Source: JANNRW01 sp031401815
Lineage (GTDB): Bacteria; Desulfobacterota; Desulfuromonadia; Geobacterales; DSM-12255
DNA: 20,914 nt
Assembly: GCA_031401815.1 (NCBI GenBank)
Contig: JANNRW010000056.1
Coordinates: forward strand, 1 to 20,914
Reading direction: 5' to 3'
This document shows, piece by piece, positions 1-5,160 of the stretch. The number at the start of each line of letters is the position of its first letter. Position 1 is the first letter of the stretch. The notes under the pieces are model-generated. The model did no database searches and was not told where the DNA came from. It worked only from the letters and a program-made list of their open reading frames with translations. A program made the translations under genes and the position numbers.

Positions 1-140
1 ACCTTGCTGGCCGGGTCTTCCCCCACGAGCACGACTGCAAGACCAGGTGTGATTCCTTTGGCTTTCAGAGCGGCAACTCTGGTAGCCAGTTCAGCGCGGA
101 CTTTTGCTGCTATTGCCTTCCCATCGATTATGCTGGCCAT
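1..140 (-). CDS. folD: FolD, bifunctional methylenetetrahydrofolate dehydrogenase/cyclohydrolase (N-terminal part)
   Basis: Only the first 46 codons lie in the window; the gene runs off the left edge. The translation opens MASIIDGKAIAAKVRAEL and continues to ITPGLAVVLVGEDPASK, the highly conserved FolD N-terminus with the folate-site segment GLAVVLVG(E/D)(D/N)PAS. FolD is a cytoplasmic NADP-dependent enzyme that interconverts 5,10-methylene-, methenyl- and 10-formyl-tetrahydrofolate for purine and formyl-Met synthesis. The ATG at 140-138 is chosen because AGGAG lies about 5 nt upstream on the minus strand. It follows fmdB by 28 nt on the same strand, so the two are probably cotranscribed. The fmdB-folD pairing is one I associate with Geobacteraceae, which is the main taxonomic clue here. 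Identification is near certain; the rest of the gene is not visible. Confidence 0.93.
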   Translation of the reverse strand, partial: MASIIDGKAIAAKVRAELATRVAALKAKGITPGLAVVLVGEDPASK

Positions 141-168
141 ATCTTCTCCTGGATTGTATTGGCTGAAA

Positions 169-429
169 TCAGGCTGCTGCGGCTGATGGACATCCTGCGC
201 ACCCGCCTCCTGAAGCAGCGGAGCAGGCGGGGGGTGGATCGCTTTTTGCTGCATTGCCGTACCCCTCATTGTGCCAGCCTCCGCCTTTAAGAGCGAAAGA
301 GACAGTGGAGATAAGTTTTGTCACCTCCCCACTGCAAGTCGGGCATTCAGTTGCTGGCGGATCGGAAAATTTCTGGCGAAGTTCAAACTGGTTTTCACAC
401 GATTTACACTTGTACTCATATACGGGCAT
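169..429 (-). CDS. FmdB/CxxC_CxxC_SSSS-family zinc-ribbon protein
   Basis: An 86-aa protein starting MPVYEYKC, the standard opening of the FmdB regulatory-protein family. The paired knuckles C8-x2-C11 and C29-x2-C32 form the putative zinc ribbon, followed by a glycine-rich segment ending GGGWHNEGY. The C-terminus is low-complexity Ala/Gly/Ser with three more cysteines (69, 77, 80), also common in this family. Family members are small putative regulators of poorly known function; the name comes from formamidase gene clusters. The ATG at 429 has GAGG about 9 nt upstream, and a consensus promoter lies at 471-500. folD follows 28 nt downstream. The family call is secure; the cellular role is not. 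Confidence 0.9.
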   Translation of the reverse strand: MPVYEYKCKSCENQFELRQKFSDPPATECPTCSGEVTKLISTVSFALKGGGWHNEGYGNAAKSDPPPACSAASGGGCAGCPSAAAA

Positions 430-470
430 TTCTGAAACCTCACAGACTTGATTTTTGAAACTGACTTTTT

Positions 471-500
471 AATATAATGATTGCAGTAGAGGTTTGTCAA
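471..500 (-). promoter_or_regulatory. sigma70-type promoter of fmdB-folD
   Basis: On the minus strand there is a perfect -35 TTGACA (500-495) and a -10 TATATT (476-471) separated by 18 bp. Transcription would start near 464, giving a leader of about 35 nt before the fmdB ATG at 429. The match is strong and well placed for the fmdB-folD unit. Confidence 0.7.
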
Positions 501-711
501 TGATTGATGGCTCGGAGGGTAACGAGAGGGTGTTAAAGTGAAACAGATTGAAGTTTGTTATCCTCCTCGGTTGGACGAGTTATGAAAGTGACCCAGGAGC
601 AAATCTCAAGAGCATCAAAGATTGTTATACCAATCAGTTGGTGAGAGCGCTTCAGGCTCACGGCACGTTAGTCAACAAATATAATATCCCCTCCGACTTG
701 CATGACCTTCC

Positions 712-1059
712 CTACAAGTCAAGTTGCGCCACTGATATTTTCAGTGCCTCAGCTATCCTTTTGAGAGTGGCGCCGCGTGGTTTAGCTTCGAACTTTTCCA
801 GCTTGGCTACGGCTGCCTGGCTGACGCCCAAGCGGGTGGCCAGTTCAGACTGAGTGATGCCGATGTGCTCTCGCCATGCACGGATCATGGAGACATCGCG
901 CAGCAGATGCGCTTCGACAACCGCTTGCGGTATGCCGGTGGCTCGGGCCTTATCCCCTTCCAGCATTGGCTGTACGCGTCTGAATTCTTCCCACGGCACC
1001 AGCACGAAGGCATGTTTGCCATCATAGTCTATGGTCTGGTAATCAATATGTGCTTTCAT
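712..1059 (-). CDS. XRE/HigA-type antitoxin with C-terminal helix-turn-helix
   Basis: A 115-aa protein. Residues 1-50 (MKAHIDYQTIDYDGKHAFVLVP...) form the short beta/alpha region typical of toxin-binding N-termini. Residues about 58-113 form a clear XRE/Cro-type helix-turn-helix, with ITQSELATRLGVSQAAVAKLE as the HTH core. The ATG at 1059 lies inside the toxin gene, a 17-nt overlap, with GAGGTG about 10 nt upstream, so translation is likely coupled to the toxin. By family precedent the protein neutralises the RelE-like toxin and represses the operon. The toxin-first order is that of HigBA-like modules. The 3' side abuts a short fragment of the X repeat (666-680). The pair is intact and could be functional; specific activity is inferred. 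Confidence 0.85.
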   Translation of the reverse strand: MKAHIDYQTIDYDGKHAFVLVPWEEFRRVQPMLEGDKARATGIPQAVVEAHLLRDVSMIRAWREHIGITQSELATRLGVSQAAVAKLEKFEAKPRGATLKRIAEALKISVAQLDL

Positions 1060-1297
1060 CGCGCTTTTTCACCTCTTCAATACTGGCAATGCTGATTTCC
1101 TCAAATACATTGAAAAGCAACCGCCAGTCGCCGACTCGTAGCCGGTGCGTATACTCGTGATTGGTCAACCGCTTGACGTTAGGACATGACGGGAATTCCG
1201 ACAAACCGCGCGCAACTATCAGAATACGCTCCTGAATAGAGCGATCTCCGATTTTCTTGAGTTGCTTTAGCGCTTTTGGCTGCCAGATGACTTCCAT
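1043..1297 (-). CDS. RelE/HigB-type mRNA interferase toxin
   Basis: An 84-aa protein with the RelE/ParE fold signature: an amphipathic N-terminal helix (QPKALKQLKKIGDRSIQERI), then the C-terminal strand segment HRLRVGDWRLLFNVFEE, ending in VKKRDESTY. The basic and aromatic residues of that end (R54, R59, K77, R79, Y84 region) are where RelE-family toxins place ribosome- or mRNA-contacting residues. The family usually cleaves translated mRNA. It precedes and overlaps the antitoxin gene. No convincing Shine-Dalgarno is visible, and the ATG at 1297 sits about 10 nt after a good -10 box, so the transcript may be nearly leaderless. Whether it acts as a RelE-type RNase or a ParE-type gyrase poison cannot be settled from sequence alone. 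Confidence 0.86.
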   Translation of the reverse strand: MEVIWQPKALKQLKKIGDRSIQERILIVARGLSEFPSCPNVKRLTNHEYTHRLRVGDWRLLFNVFEEISIASIEEVKKRDESTY

Positions 1298-1444
1298 TAT
1301 ATATTTATCATAACCTTTTACAACCTACAGTCAAGGAATAAGTTATATTATCCATGCAAGCGGGTAGTCGAGGTATCAAAATATATACGCATGATTTTCA
1401 TAAAGTTCCAGCCCTCCAGTTTTCAGATAGTTCCCAAACTGTTA
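1298..1444. other. Gene-free AT-rich spacer upstream of the toxin gene
   Basis: Apart from the toxin-antitoxin promoter at 1307-1334, I see no reading frame with recognisable content, no RNA gene and no X repeat. It separates the toxin-antitoxin pair from the AlbA_2 remnant. Confidence 0.5.
1307..1334 (-). promoter_or_regulatory. sigma70-type promoter of the toxin-antitoxin pair
   Basis: Minus strand -35 TTGACT (1334-1329) and -10 TATGAT (1312-1307) with a 16-bp spacer. The predicted start near 1300 is only 2-3 nt before the toxin ATG. AT-rich sequence around the -10 is a plausible autoregulatory operator for the HTH antitoxin, but I see no clean palindrome to assign. Confidence 0.55.
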
Positions 1445-1627
1445 TCATCTCTCCCAACCGCAAAACTTTGATATTTGGAGACGCGACCCTACTAAGTCTC
1501 TCCCATTGGAATTGGCAAAGGCAGCCATCTCGGAAGCCAGGGAGTCACTTTTGCGCACATCAGCCTTGAACTGGCGGGAACTGACTTCACCGAGCGCCAC
1601 GGATATCTTCAGGTCGGTCACGTTCAT
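1445..1627 (-). pseudogene. N-terminal remnant of an AlbA_2 (Schlafen-type) ATP-binding protein
   Basis: The 60-codon reading frame begins MNVTDLKISVALGEVSSRQF and continues through KADVRKSDSLASEMAAFANSNG. The stretch from RQFK to AFANSNG is the conserved start of AlbA_2-domain proteins (RecG-like or Schlafen-type ATP-binding regulators), where it leads into a G-G-x-I-x-x-G-V strand. Here the similarity stops at NSNG and the frame reads unrelated sequence to a stop. Intact relatives are several hundred residues long, so this is a broken leftover. A ribosome-binding-like AAGGGG lies 12 nt upstream of the ATG, suggesting the original start is kept. It sits among other debris between the toxin-antitoxin pair and the RlmL fragment. 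Confidence 0.6.
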
Positions 1628-1736
1628 AGTTTCAATGCCCCTTTTTGAAGAGGGAATAGGGAATTCATCGTGTTTTCTCTTATTGTGGAGCTGATAATTG
1701 CGGACAGGAGTCCGACCAGTTCAATGTCTCATGTCC

Positions 1737-1785
1737 GGGGCTGACCCCGCCTTTCCCACCTGGGGCTGACCCCGCCTTTCCCACC
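1737..1785. repeat. Tandem 24-bp GGGGCTGACCCC (REP-like) repeat
   Basis: Two identical 24-bp copies (1737-1760 and 1762-1785) of a unit beginning GGGGCTGACCCCGCC and ending TTTCCCACC, spaced by one T. GGGG-CTGA-CCCC can fold as a small hairpin. A close relative, including its preceding context ATGTCTCATG-n-CCGGGG, recurs at 4272-4308, and a shortened variant occurs twice at 2853-2885. The second copy ends exactly where similarity to the RlmL-like methyltransferase begins, so it marks a junction. It resembles REP palindromes, but no transposase is present in the window. Confidence 0.7.
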
Positions 1786-1786
1786 C

Positions 1787-2029
1787 GAGTCACCCGCAAT
1801 GATCATCTTCAACCCCCCTTACGGCGACAGAATGGGTGAGATCGAAGAGCTGATCCCGCTTTACCGGACAGTGGGAGATATCCTCAAACAGCGCTGTGCC
1901 GGTTCAACTGCATTCATCATCTGCGGAAACAGCGAACTCGCAAAGCATGTGGGGCTGAAAGCTACGCGACGGATTCCGGTCTGGAACGGGCCGATTGAGT
2001 GTCGTCTGCTGAAATATGAGATGTATTGA
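1787..2029 (+). pseudogene. C-terminal fragment of an RlmL-like THUMP-domain rRNA methyltransferase
   Basis: The in-frame sequence reads PAMIIFNPPYGDRMGEIEEL, then LYRTVGDILKQRCAGSTAFII and ends NGPIECRLLKYEMY. NPPYG is the catalytic motif IV of class I SAM-dependent N-methyltransferases. The following pattern (LY-x-x-x-G-D-x-L-K, G-N-x-x-L, N-G-x-I-E-C-R-L) matches the C-terminus of the RlmL/YcbY family, which methylates a guanine N2 of 23S rRNA. The THUMP domain and the SAM-binding half are missing. Similarity begins directly after the tandem GGGGCTGACCCC repeat, so the gene was truncated at that boundary. It is the only gene-like sequence on the + strand here and has no ribosome-binding site. 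It is a non-functional remnant; an intact copy may lie elsewhere. Confidence 0.75.
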
Positions 2030-2096
2030 GAAGGGTAAGGGGATCGGTCGAGATGAGACCAACTAAGGTATCCGCTCAAGTTCCTTCTGAACGGAT

Positions 2097-2185
2097 CTTA
2101 TGAAGATTCGCTTTTTTGTGTTCGTGCGGACTGTCTCTGGTTCCTGACCTTTTCAGTATTTGGACACAGTTAATTGTAAATTCAG
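2097..2185 (+). repeat. X repeat, copy 1 left part
   Basis: Starts CTTATGAAGATTCGCTTTTT (2097-2116) and ends GTTAATTGTAAATTCAG (2169-2185). The opening 24 bp are identical to copy 3 (4141-4164) and nearly so in copy 2. The final 38 bp (2148-2185) recur imperfectly at 2738-2774, on the other side of the metallopeptidase-like gene. This suggests that one X copy was split by, or flanks, an inserted segment. Confidence 0.7.
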
Positions 2186-2201
2186 CATTATTTAATCAAT
2201 A

Positions 2202-2633
2202 TCAAAGCTTATTTCCAACTAACTTAAGGTACTTCTTGGTTATTTCTTCTGAAAATGCTCTAGCTTCTATCTCCAAAGCATCTGTTTGGTGTTGCTGCTC
2301 ATGCGCCATAACAGTAAAATGTTTACCTTCATTGAACTTCTGTTGTAAGTGTTTCCACTCGTGAGCCATATCTTCTATTAATCTAATCGGGTAATAGTAA
2401 ATGAATCCTGTGGCTATTGTAACTACTGCTTTAGGCATTGTTACAGTTGTGATAGCAAATGCGTCCGTAAACCCACCAATTCCAAGTTCAAATTTAAGTA
2501 GATTCTTTCTTGAAAGTTTAACATCGAGTGTAACGTCATTTCCAATTACAGGGTAGTTCTGTTGCAGCCAGTAAATAAACTTGCGAAGATATACTGCTTT
2601 TTCAGTAGTATCACCTGTAATTTTAAATTGCAT
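2202..2633 (-). CDS. Small putative zinc metallopeptidase with two HExxH motifs
   Basis: A 143-aa protein beginning MQFKITGDTT. An upstream in-frame ATG at 2684 is rejected because its 17 extra residues are translation of the tRNA-like sequence, whereas the ATG at 2633 has a perfect AGGAGG 4 nt upstream. Near the C-terminus are H91-E-W-K-H95 and, 20 residues later, H111-E-Q-Q-H115, followed by E121-x-E-A. The HExxH plus downstream Glu arrangement is that of gluzincin metallopeptidases. Residues 50-80 are hydrophobic but do not form an obvious membrane span. I do not recognise the family; small HExxH proteins of this style occur in phages and mobile elements. The gene is visibly more AT-rich than its neighbours and sits between imperfect direct repeats, so it was probably acquired. 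Substrate is unknown. Confidence 0.6.
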   Translation of the reverse strand: MQFKITGDTTEKAVYLRKFIYWLQQNYPVIGNDVTLDVKLSRKNLLKFELGIGGFTDAFAITTVTMPKAVVTIATGFIYYYPIRLIEDMAHEWKHLQQKFNEGKHFTVMAHEQQHQTDALEIEARAFSEEITKKYLKLVGNKL

Positions 2634-2654
2634 ACTACCTCCTGATTTAAAATT

Positions 2655-2739
2655 TGGTGCGAGTGGGGAGACTCTAACTCTCACGCCTTACGGCATTGAG
2701 CCATAAACCCAATGTGATTGCCAATTATACCCCCACGCC
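2655..2739 (-). tRNA. Degenerate tRNA-Leu-like sequence (probable tRNA pseudogene)
   Basis: Read on the minus strand, these 85 nt follow the class II tRNA-Leu plan. They have a D-loop-like AATTGGCA, an anticodon-type hairpin with stem TTGGG/CTCAA and loop TTTATGG, a long variable arm GCC-GTAA-GGC, a T-arm GAGAG-TTAGAGT, and an acceptor end CACTCGC-A-CCA with encoded CCA. Several features are damaged. The 5' acceptor strand pairs poorly with CACTCGC, position 8 is not U, the T-loop has A in place of the invariant C56, and the T-stem has a mismatch. The loop would present UAU, which is not a leucine anticodon. It ends 22 nt before the metallopeptidase-like start codon. Either decay of a tRNA-Leu or a phage-style relic would fit; it is unlikely to be a working tRNA. 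Confidence 0.45.
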
Positions 2740-2890
2740 TTTTAATATTTGGATACAGTCATTTGTAAATTCAGTGAGCTATAGCGAGTAAGTCAACAAT
2801 TCAACAATGTCCCGCTCCCCCCATCCATCTCTATATTTCCACTTTCAAGGACTGACCCCGCCTCTCTATTGACCCCGCCTCTCTACTCTG
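2738..2890 (+). repeat. X repeat, copy 1 right part, with short GACCCCGCC repeat end
   Basis: Begins with an imperfect 37-bp match to 2148-2185 (TATTTGGATACAGTCATTTG and neighbours). It continues through the X segment TAAATTCAGTGAGCTATAGC, with AGTCAAC at 2790-2796. It ends with two copies of TGACCCCGCCTCTCTA (2853-2868 and 2870-2885). It joins copy 2 directly. Confidence 0.6.
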
Positions 2891-3024
2891 CGGAGCTTAT
2901 GAAGATTCGCTTTTTGTGGCCATGCGCGGAGCCTCTGCTCCTGACTTATTCAGCGTTTGGTCAAAGTCAAATCCAAATCGGTGAGTTATAGCGCGTTAGT
3001 CAACAAATCGACAACGCTGCCCTT
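2891..3024 (+). repeat. X repeat, copy 2
   Basis: Opens GGAGCTTATGAAGATTCGC (2892-2910) and runs through GTGAGTTATAGCGCGTTAGT (2981-3000) and CAACAAATCGACAACGCTGC (3001-3020). It stops about 8 nt short of the rhuM stop codon at 3032. The 15 bp at 2994-3008 are repeated exactly at 666-680, beside the toxin-antitoxin pair. Confidence 0.65.
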
Positions 3025-3031
3025 TTGCTGG

Positions 3032-4054
3032 TCATGGTTTCTTTTGCTCCAACAATCGTTTCTCCAGCTCTTCCAGAACTTGCAGATCCTCTTTATCAGC
3101 GGCCAAGGCTTCTTCGGTTTTGCGTTTTTGGTCAAATTCTTCATACCGCTGTTCGGCGATTTCCTTGGCCACCTCGGCTTTTACTTTTCCGGCATGGGTC
3201 AAGAGCTCATGCTCATTGAACGACAGAAAGGCGTCGAGTTTTTCGGCCCACTGTTCCATGGTAACGGTCTTGCGCTGTCGGGCTTGCCGTTCAGCATAGT
3301 CCAGATACATGGTGACAATCTCGTTTAGGTCTTTTATTTCATCGGCCTGCAGATAGTTCTTGGCAGTGGCCACATCCGGCTTGCGGACAATGGAGCCCTG
3401 CCAAGAGGTCAGCCCCATGTTGGGCAGCTCCGGATTACTGCGCGTTTCGATCAATTCTGCGGCGGTCTTGCCTGTAATGGCCCAGAGCATCTTGTTCTGG
3501 ACTTTCTTGAAAAACAACTGGGCCTGTTCGGAGCTTTTGTCATAATCGATGGCGGTGGTATAGATATCGCGGATTTTCTGGTAAAAACGCTTTTCTGACG
3601 CCCGGATATCCCGAATGCGGGCCAACCACTCGTCAAAATAGTCCCAGGTATCGGCCTTTTTCAACCGCTCATCATCCATGGCAAAGCCTTTGATGATGTA
3701 TTCTTTCAGGATGCTGGTAGCCCAGATGCGAAACTGGGTGGCACGCTTGGAGTTGACCCGATAACCTACGGCGATGATGGCGTCGAGATTGTAATACTTG
3801 ACCGTCCTGGTCTGCGTTTTACCCGTTATCGCGCCGTGGACCGTGGTATGTTCCAAAATGGAACTTACCACTTGCTCATCCAGCTCAGCGCTGTCAAAAA
3901 TGTTTTGCAGGTGCTTGGTGATTGCCGGGCGTTGCACACCAAAAAGTTCAGCCATTGCCGTCTGGGTTAGCCAGATGGTTTCATTCTGCAGTACGGTGTC
4001 AACTTTAATGTCACCGTCGGGAGTGGTGTAGAGTATGATTTGGGATTCGGTCAT
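3032..4054 (-). CDS. rhuM: RhuM family (virulence_RhuM) protein
   Basis: A 340-aa protein beginning MTESQIILYTTPDGDIKVDT. It carries the RhuM hallmark WLTQTAMAELFGVQRPAITK near residues 27-46. This is followed by HLQNIFDSAELDE and the KYYNLDAIIAVGYRVNSKRA segment, with FRIWATSILKEYIIKGFAMD near residue 130. The C-terminal 60 residues are charged and coiled-coil-like (EQRYEEFDQKRKTEEAL). RhuM was named from a Salmonella pathogenicity island. The family is common on mobile islands and next to restriction or toxin genes; its molecular role is unsettled, though the N-terminus resembles phage DNA-binding regulators. I prefer the ATG at 4054, with AAGGA about 8 nt upstream, over in-frame ATGs at 4063 and 4129; the latter adds an improbable MNWNWNC leader. 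X repeats flank it on both sides. Confidence 0.85.
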   Translation of the reverse strand: MTESQIILYTTPDGDIKVDTVLQNETIWLTQTAMAELFGVQRPAITKHLQNIFDSAELDEQVVSSILEHTTVHGAITGKTQTRTVKYYNLDAIIAVGYRVNSKRATQFRIWATSILKEYIIKGFAMDDERLKKADTWDYFDEWLARIRDIRASEKRFYQKIRDIYTTAIDYDKSSEQAQLFFKKVQNKMLWAITGKTAAELIETRSNPELPNMGLTSWQGSIVRKPDVATAKNYLQADEIKDLNEIVTMYLDYAERQARQRKTVTMEQWAEKLDAFLSFNEHELLTHAGKVKAEVAKEIAEQRYEEFDQKRKTEEALAADKEDLQVLEELEKRLLEQKKP

Positions 4055-4136
4055 GTTGCACATCCTTTGGTTAGAATGGGTCGGTCGAAATAAGGCCAGC
4101 CTCGGCGGACAGTTCCAGTTCCAGTTCATTCAGCAT

Positions 4137-4308
4137 GGAGCTTATGAAGATTCGCTTTTTTGTGTTCATGCGGGGGGCCTCTGACCTCTTCAGTATCTAG
4201 ACCAAATCAATTGTAAATTCAGTGCGTTATGGCGCTTTAGTCAACAAGTCAACAACGCTCCCGACGCCCCCCATGTCTCATGACCGGGGCTGACCCCGCT
4301 TTTCCCTA
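4137..4308 (+). repeat. X repeat, copy 3, full-length with GGGGCTGACCCC end
   Basis: The most complete copy. It opens GGAGCTTATGAAGATTCGC, carries CAATTGTAAATTCAGTGCG (4208-4226) and GCGCTTTAGTCAACAAGTC (4232-4250), and ends CCGGGGCTGACCCCGC (4285-4300) then TTTTCCCTA. The end coincides with the drmC stop codon at 4308-4306, so the repeat abuts the 3' end of the defence operon. No T-run follows the GGGG/CCCC hairpin in either direction, so it is not a standard terminator. Confidence 0.7.
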
Positions 4309-5160
4309 TTGTATGCTCCCAGCCTTCTTTGTAGCAAGTGCCTCAAGTATCGAGTCGATCAAACGGCCAAGCGCCCCCACAGTTTTTCCTTTTATCATAA
4401 CCCCCACTTCAAAAGCTAATGACAGAGATGATTCAAGCAAGTTCGCCGAACCAATATATGCCATGCTATAGTCACATAAGATGATCTTCGAGTGGAAAGT
4501 CTCGTACCGTGCTGGCCCGCCTGGTGTTCCGACCATATAGTCGAGCAGCTTCACTCCGAAAGTGTTCATCCTAGCAAGGTCTGCGGCTATATCGAGAGTC
4601 ATAAGTTTCGGGATATCTCGCAACAAAAAGATCTTCTCTACGCTAGGGCCTACTTCAGCAAACATTTTCTTAACTATTTCCAGCCCATCCCTGTCGAGGA
4701 AGGGGGTCATGATTACCAGCCTTGACTGTGCTTGCGCTGCCGCCTTCACGAAGGCCTCTGCTGTAAGGGCAATACTGGCGTAATATGGGCCTGTTTCTCG
4801 CAATGCCTCCATGAAGCATCCCTGCCATGGGAAAGTGACCACAAGTTGAACTGTGTCGCGGTCTTCGTGGCAATCAACGGCCGCCTCCGCGCCTTCAGCC
4901 AACAAAGCAAGGCGCTGTAGTTCACCAAGAGGCAAGATTGTTCGCCAACCATTTCCCTCATAAACCAATACTCCAACAGAGCAGAGACTATCCAGCAACC
5001 GCATAATAGCTGCCCGGTCATGGAGTCGAAACATAGCCACCTGTTCGAAGTGGGAGAAACTTATGGCGCAGTCGCCGACATTTGATATAGCCGTAAGCAT
5101 CCTGCCGGCCAGTCCGGGCGATTCGATTATCGCTCTAACGAAGTTGCCACTGTCGATCAA
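4306..5160 (-). CDS. drmC: DrmC, phospholipase D-like protein of DISARM
   Basis: A 284-aa protein with one PLD-type HKD motif: H223-S-K225-x4-D230, followed by IGSAN (236-240) and E251, in the order expected for PLD-superfamily nucleases. The segment ALTAEAFVKAAAQAQSRLVI (131-150) with MTPFLDRDG matches the PLD N-terminal half, in which the first motif is not canonical. Residues 1-75 look like a small helical or winged-helix region. In DISARM the third core gene is a PLD-domain protein (DrmC) that is reported to be less essential than DrmA and DrmB. The start is TTG at 5160, overlapping the drmB stop as TTGA, so translation is coupled. It is the last gene of the operon, and its 3' end meets X copy 3. 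With one HKD it would need to dimerise to be active. Confidence 0.86.
   Translation of the reverse strand: MIDSGNFVRAIIESPGLAGRMLTAISNVGDCAISFSHFEQVAMFRLHDRAAIMRLLDSLCSVGVLVYEGNGWRTILPLGELQRLALLAEGAEAAVDCHEDRDTVQLVVTFPWQGCFMEALRETGPYYASIALTAEAFVKAAAQAQSRLVIMTPFLDRDGLEIVKKMFAEVGPSVEKIFLLRDIPKLMTLDIAADLARMNTFGVKLLDYMVGTPGGPARYETFHSKIILCDYSMAYIGSANLLESSLSLAFEVGVMIKGKTVGALGRLIDSILEALATKKAGSIQ

Noticed and set aside
548..853. 101-codon + strand frame overlapping the antitoxin gene
   Set aside because: It has no domain similarity, lies largely antisense to the HTH gene, and its unique part is spacer sequence.
1799..2029. Intact small methyltransferase gene or the missing DISARM methylase
   Set aside because: It covers only the C-terminal end of an RlmL-like RNA methyltransferase, lacks the SAM-binding half and is cut at a repeat.
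2634..2684. N-terminal extension MRVRVSPLAP of the metallopeptidase-like protein
   Set aside because: It is a translation of the tRNA-like sequence; the internal ATG at 2633 has a perfect AGGAGG.
4055..4129. RhuM N-terminal extension MNWNWNC
   Set aside because: Family similarity starts at MTESQ, and the ribosome-binding site is placed for the ATG at 4054.
4232..4260. X repeats as integron attC sites
   Set aside because: The AGTCAAC segments do not fit the RYYYAAC/GTTRRRY core pairs, and no integrase gene is visible.
4284..4308. GGGG/CCCC hairpin after drmC as an intrinsic terminator
   Set aside because: The stem is only 5 bp and no T-run follows on the minus strand.
2097..4308. X repeats as a CRISPR array
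   Set aside because: Only three long, diverged, irregularly spaced copies with genes between them, and no cas genes.
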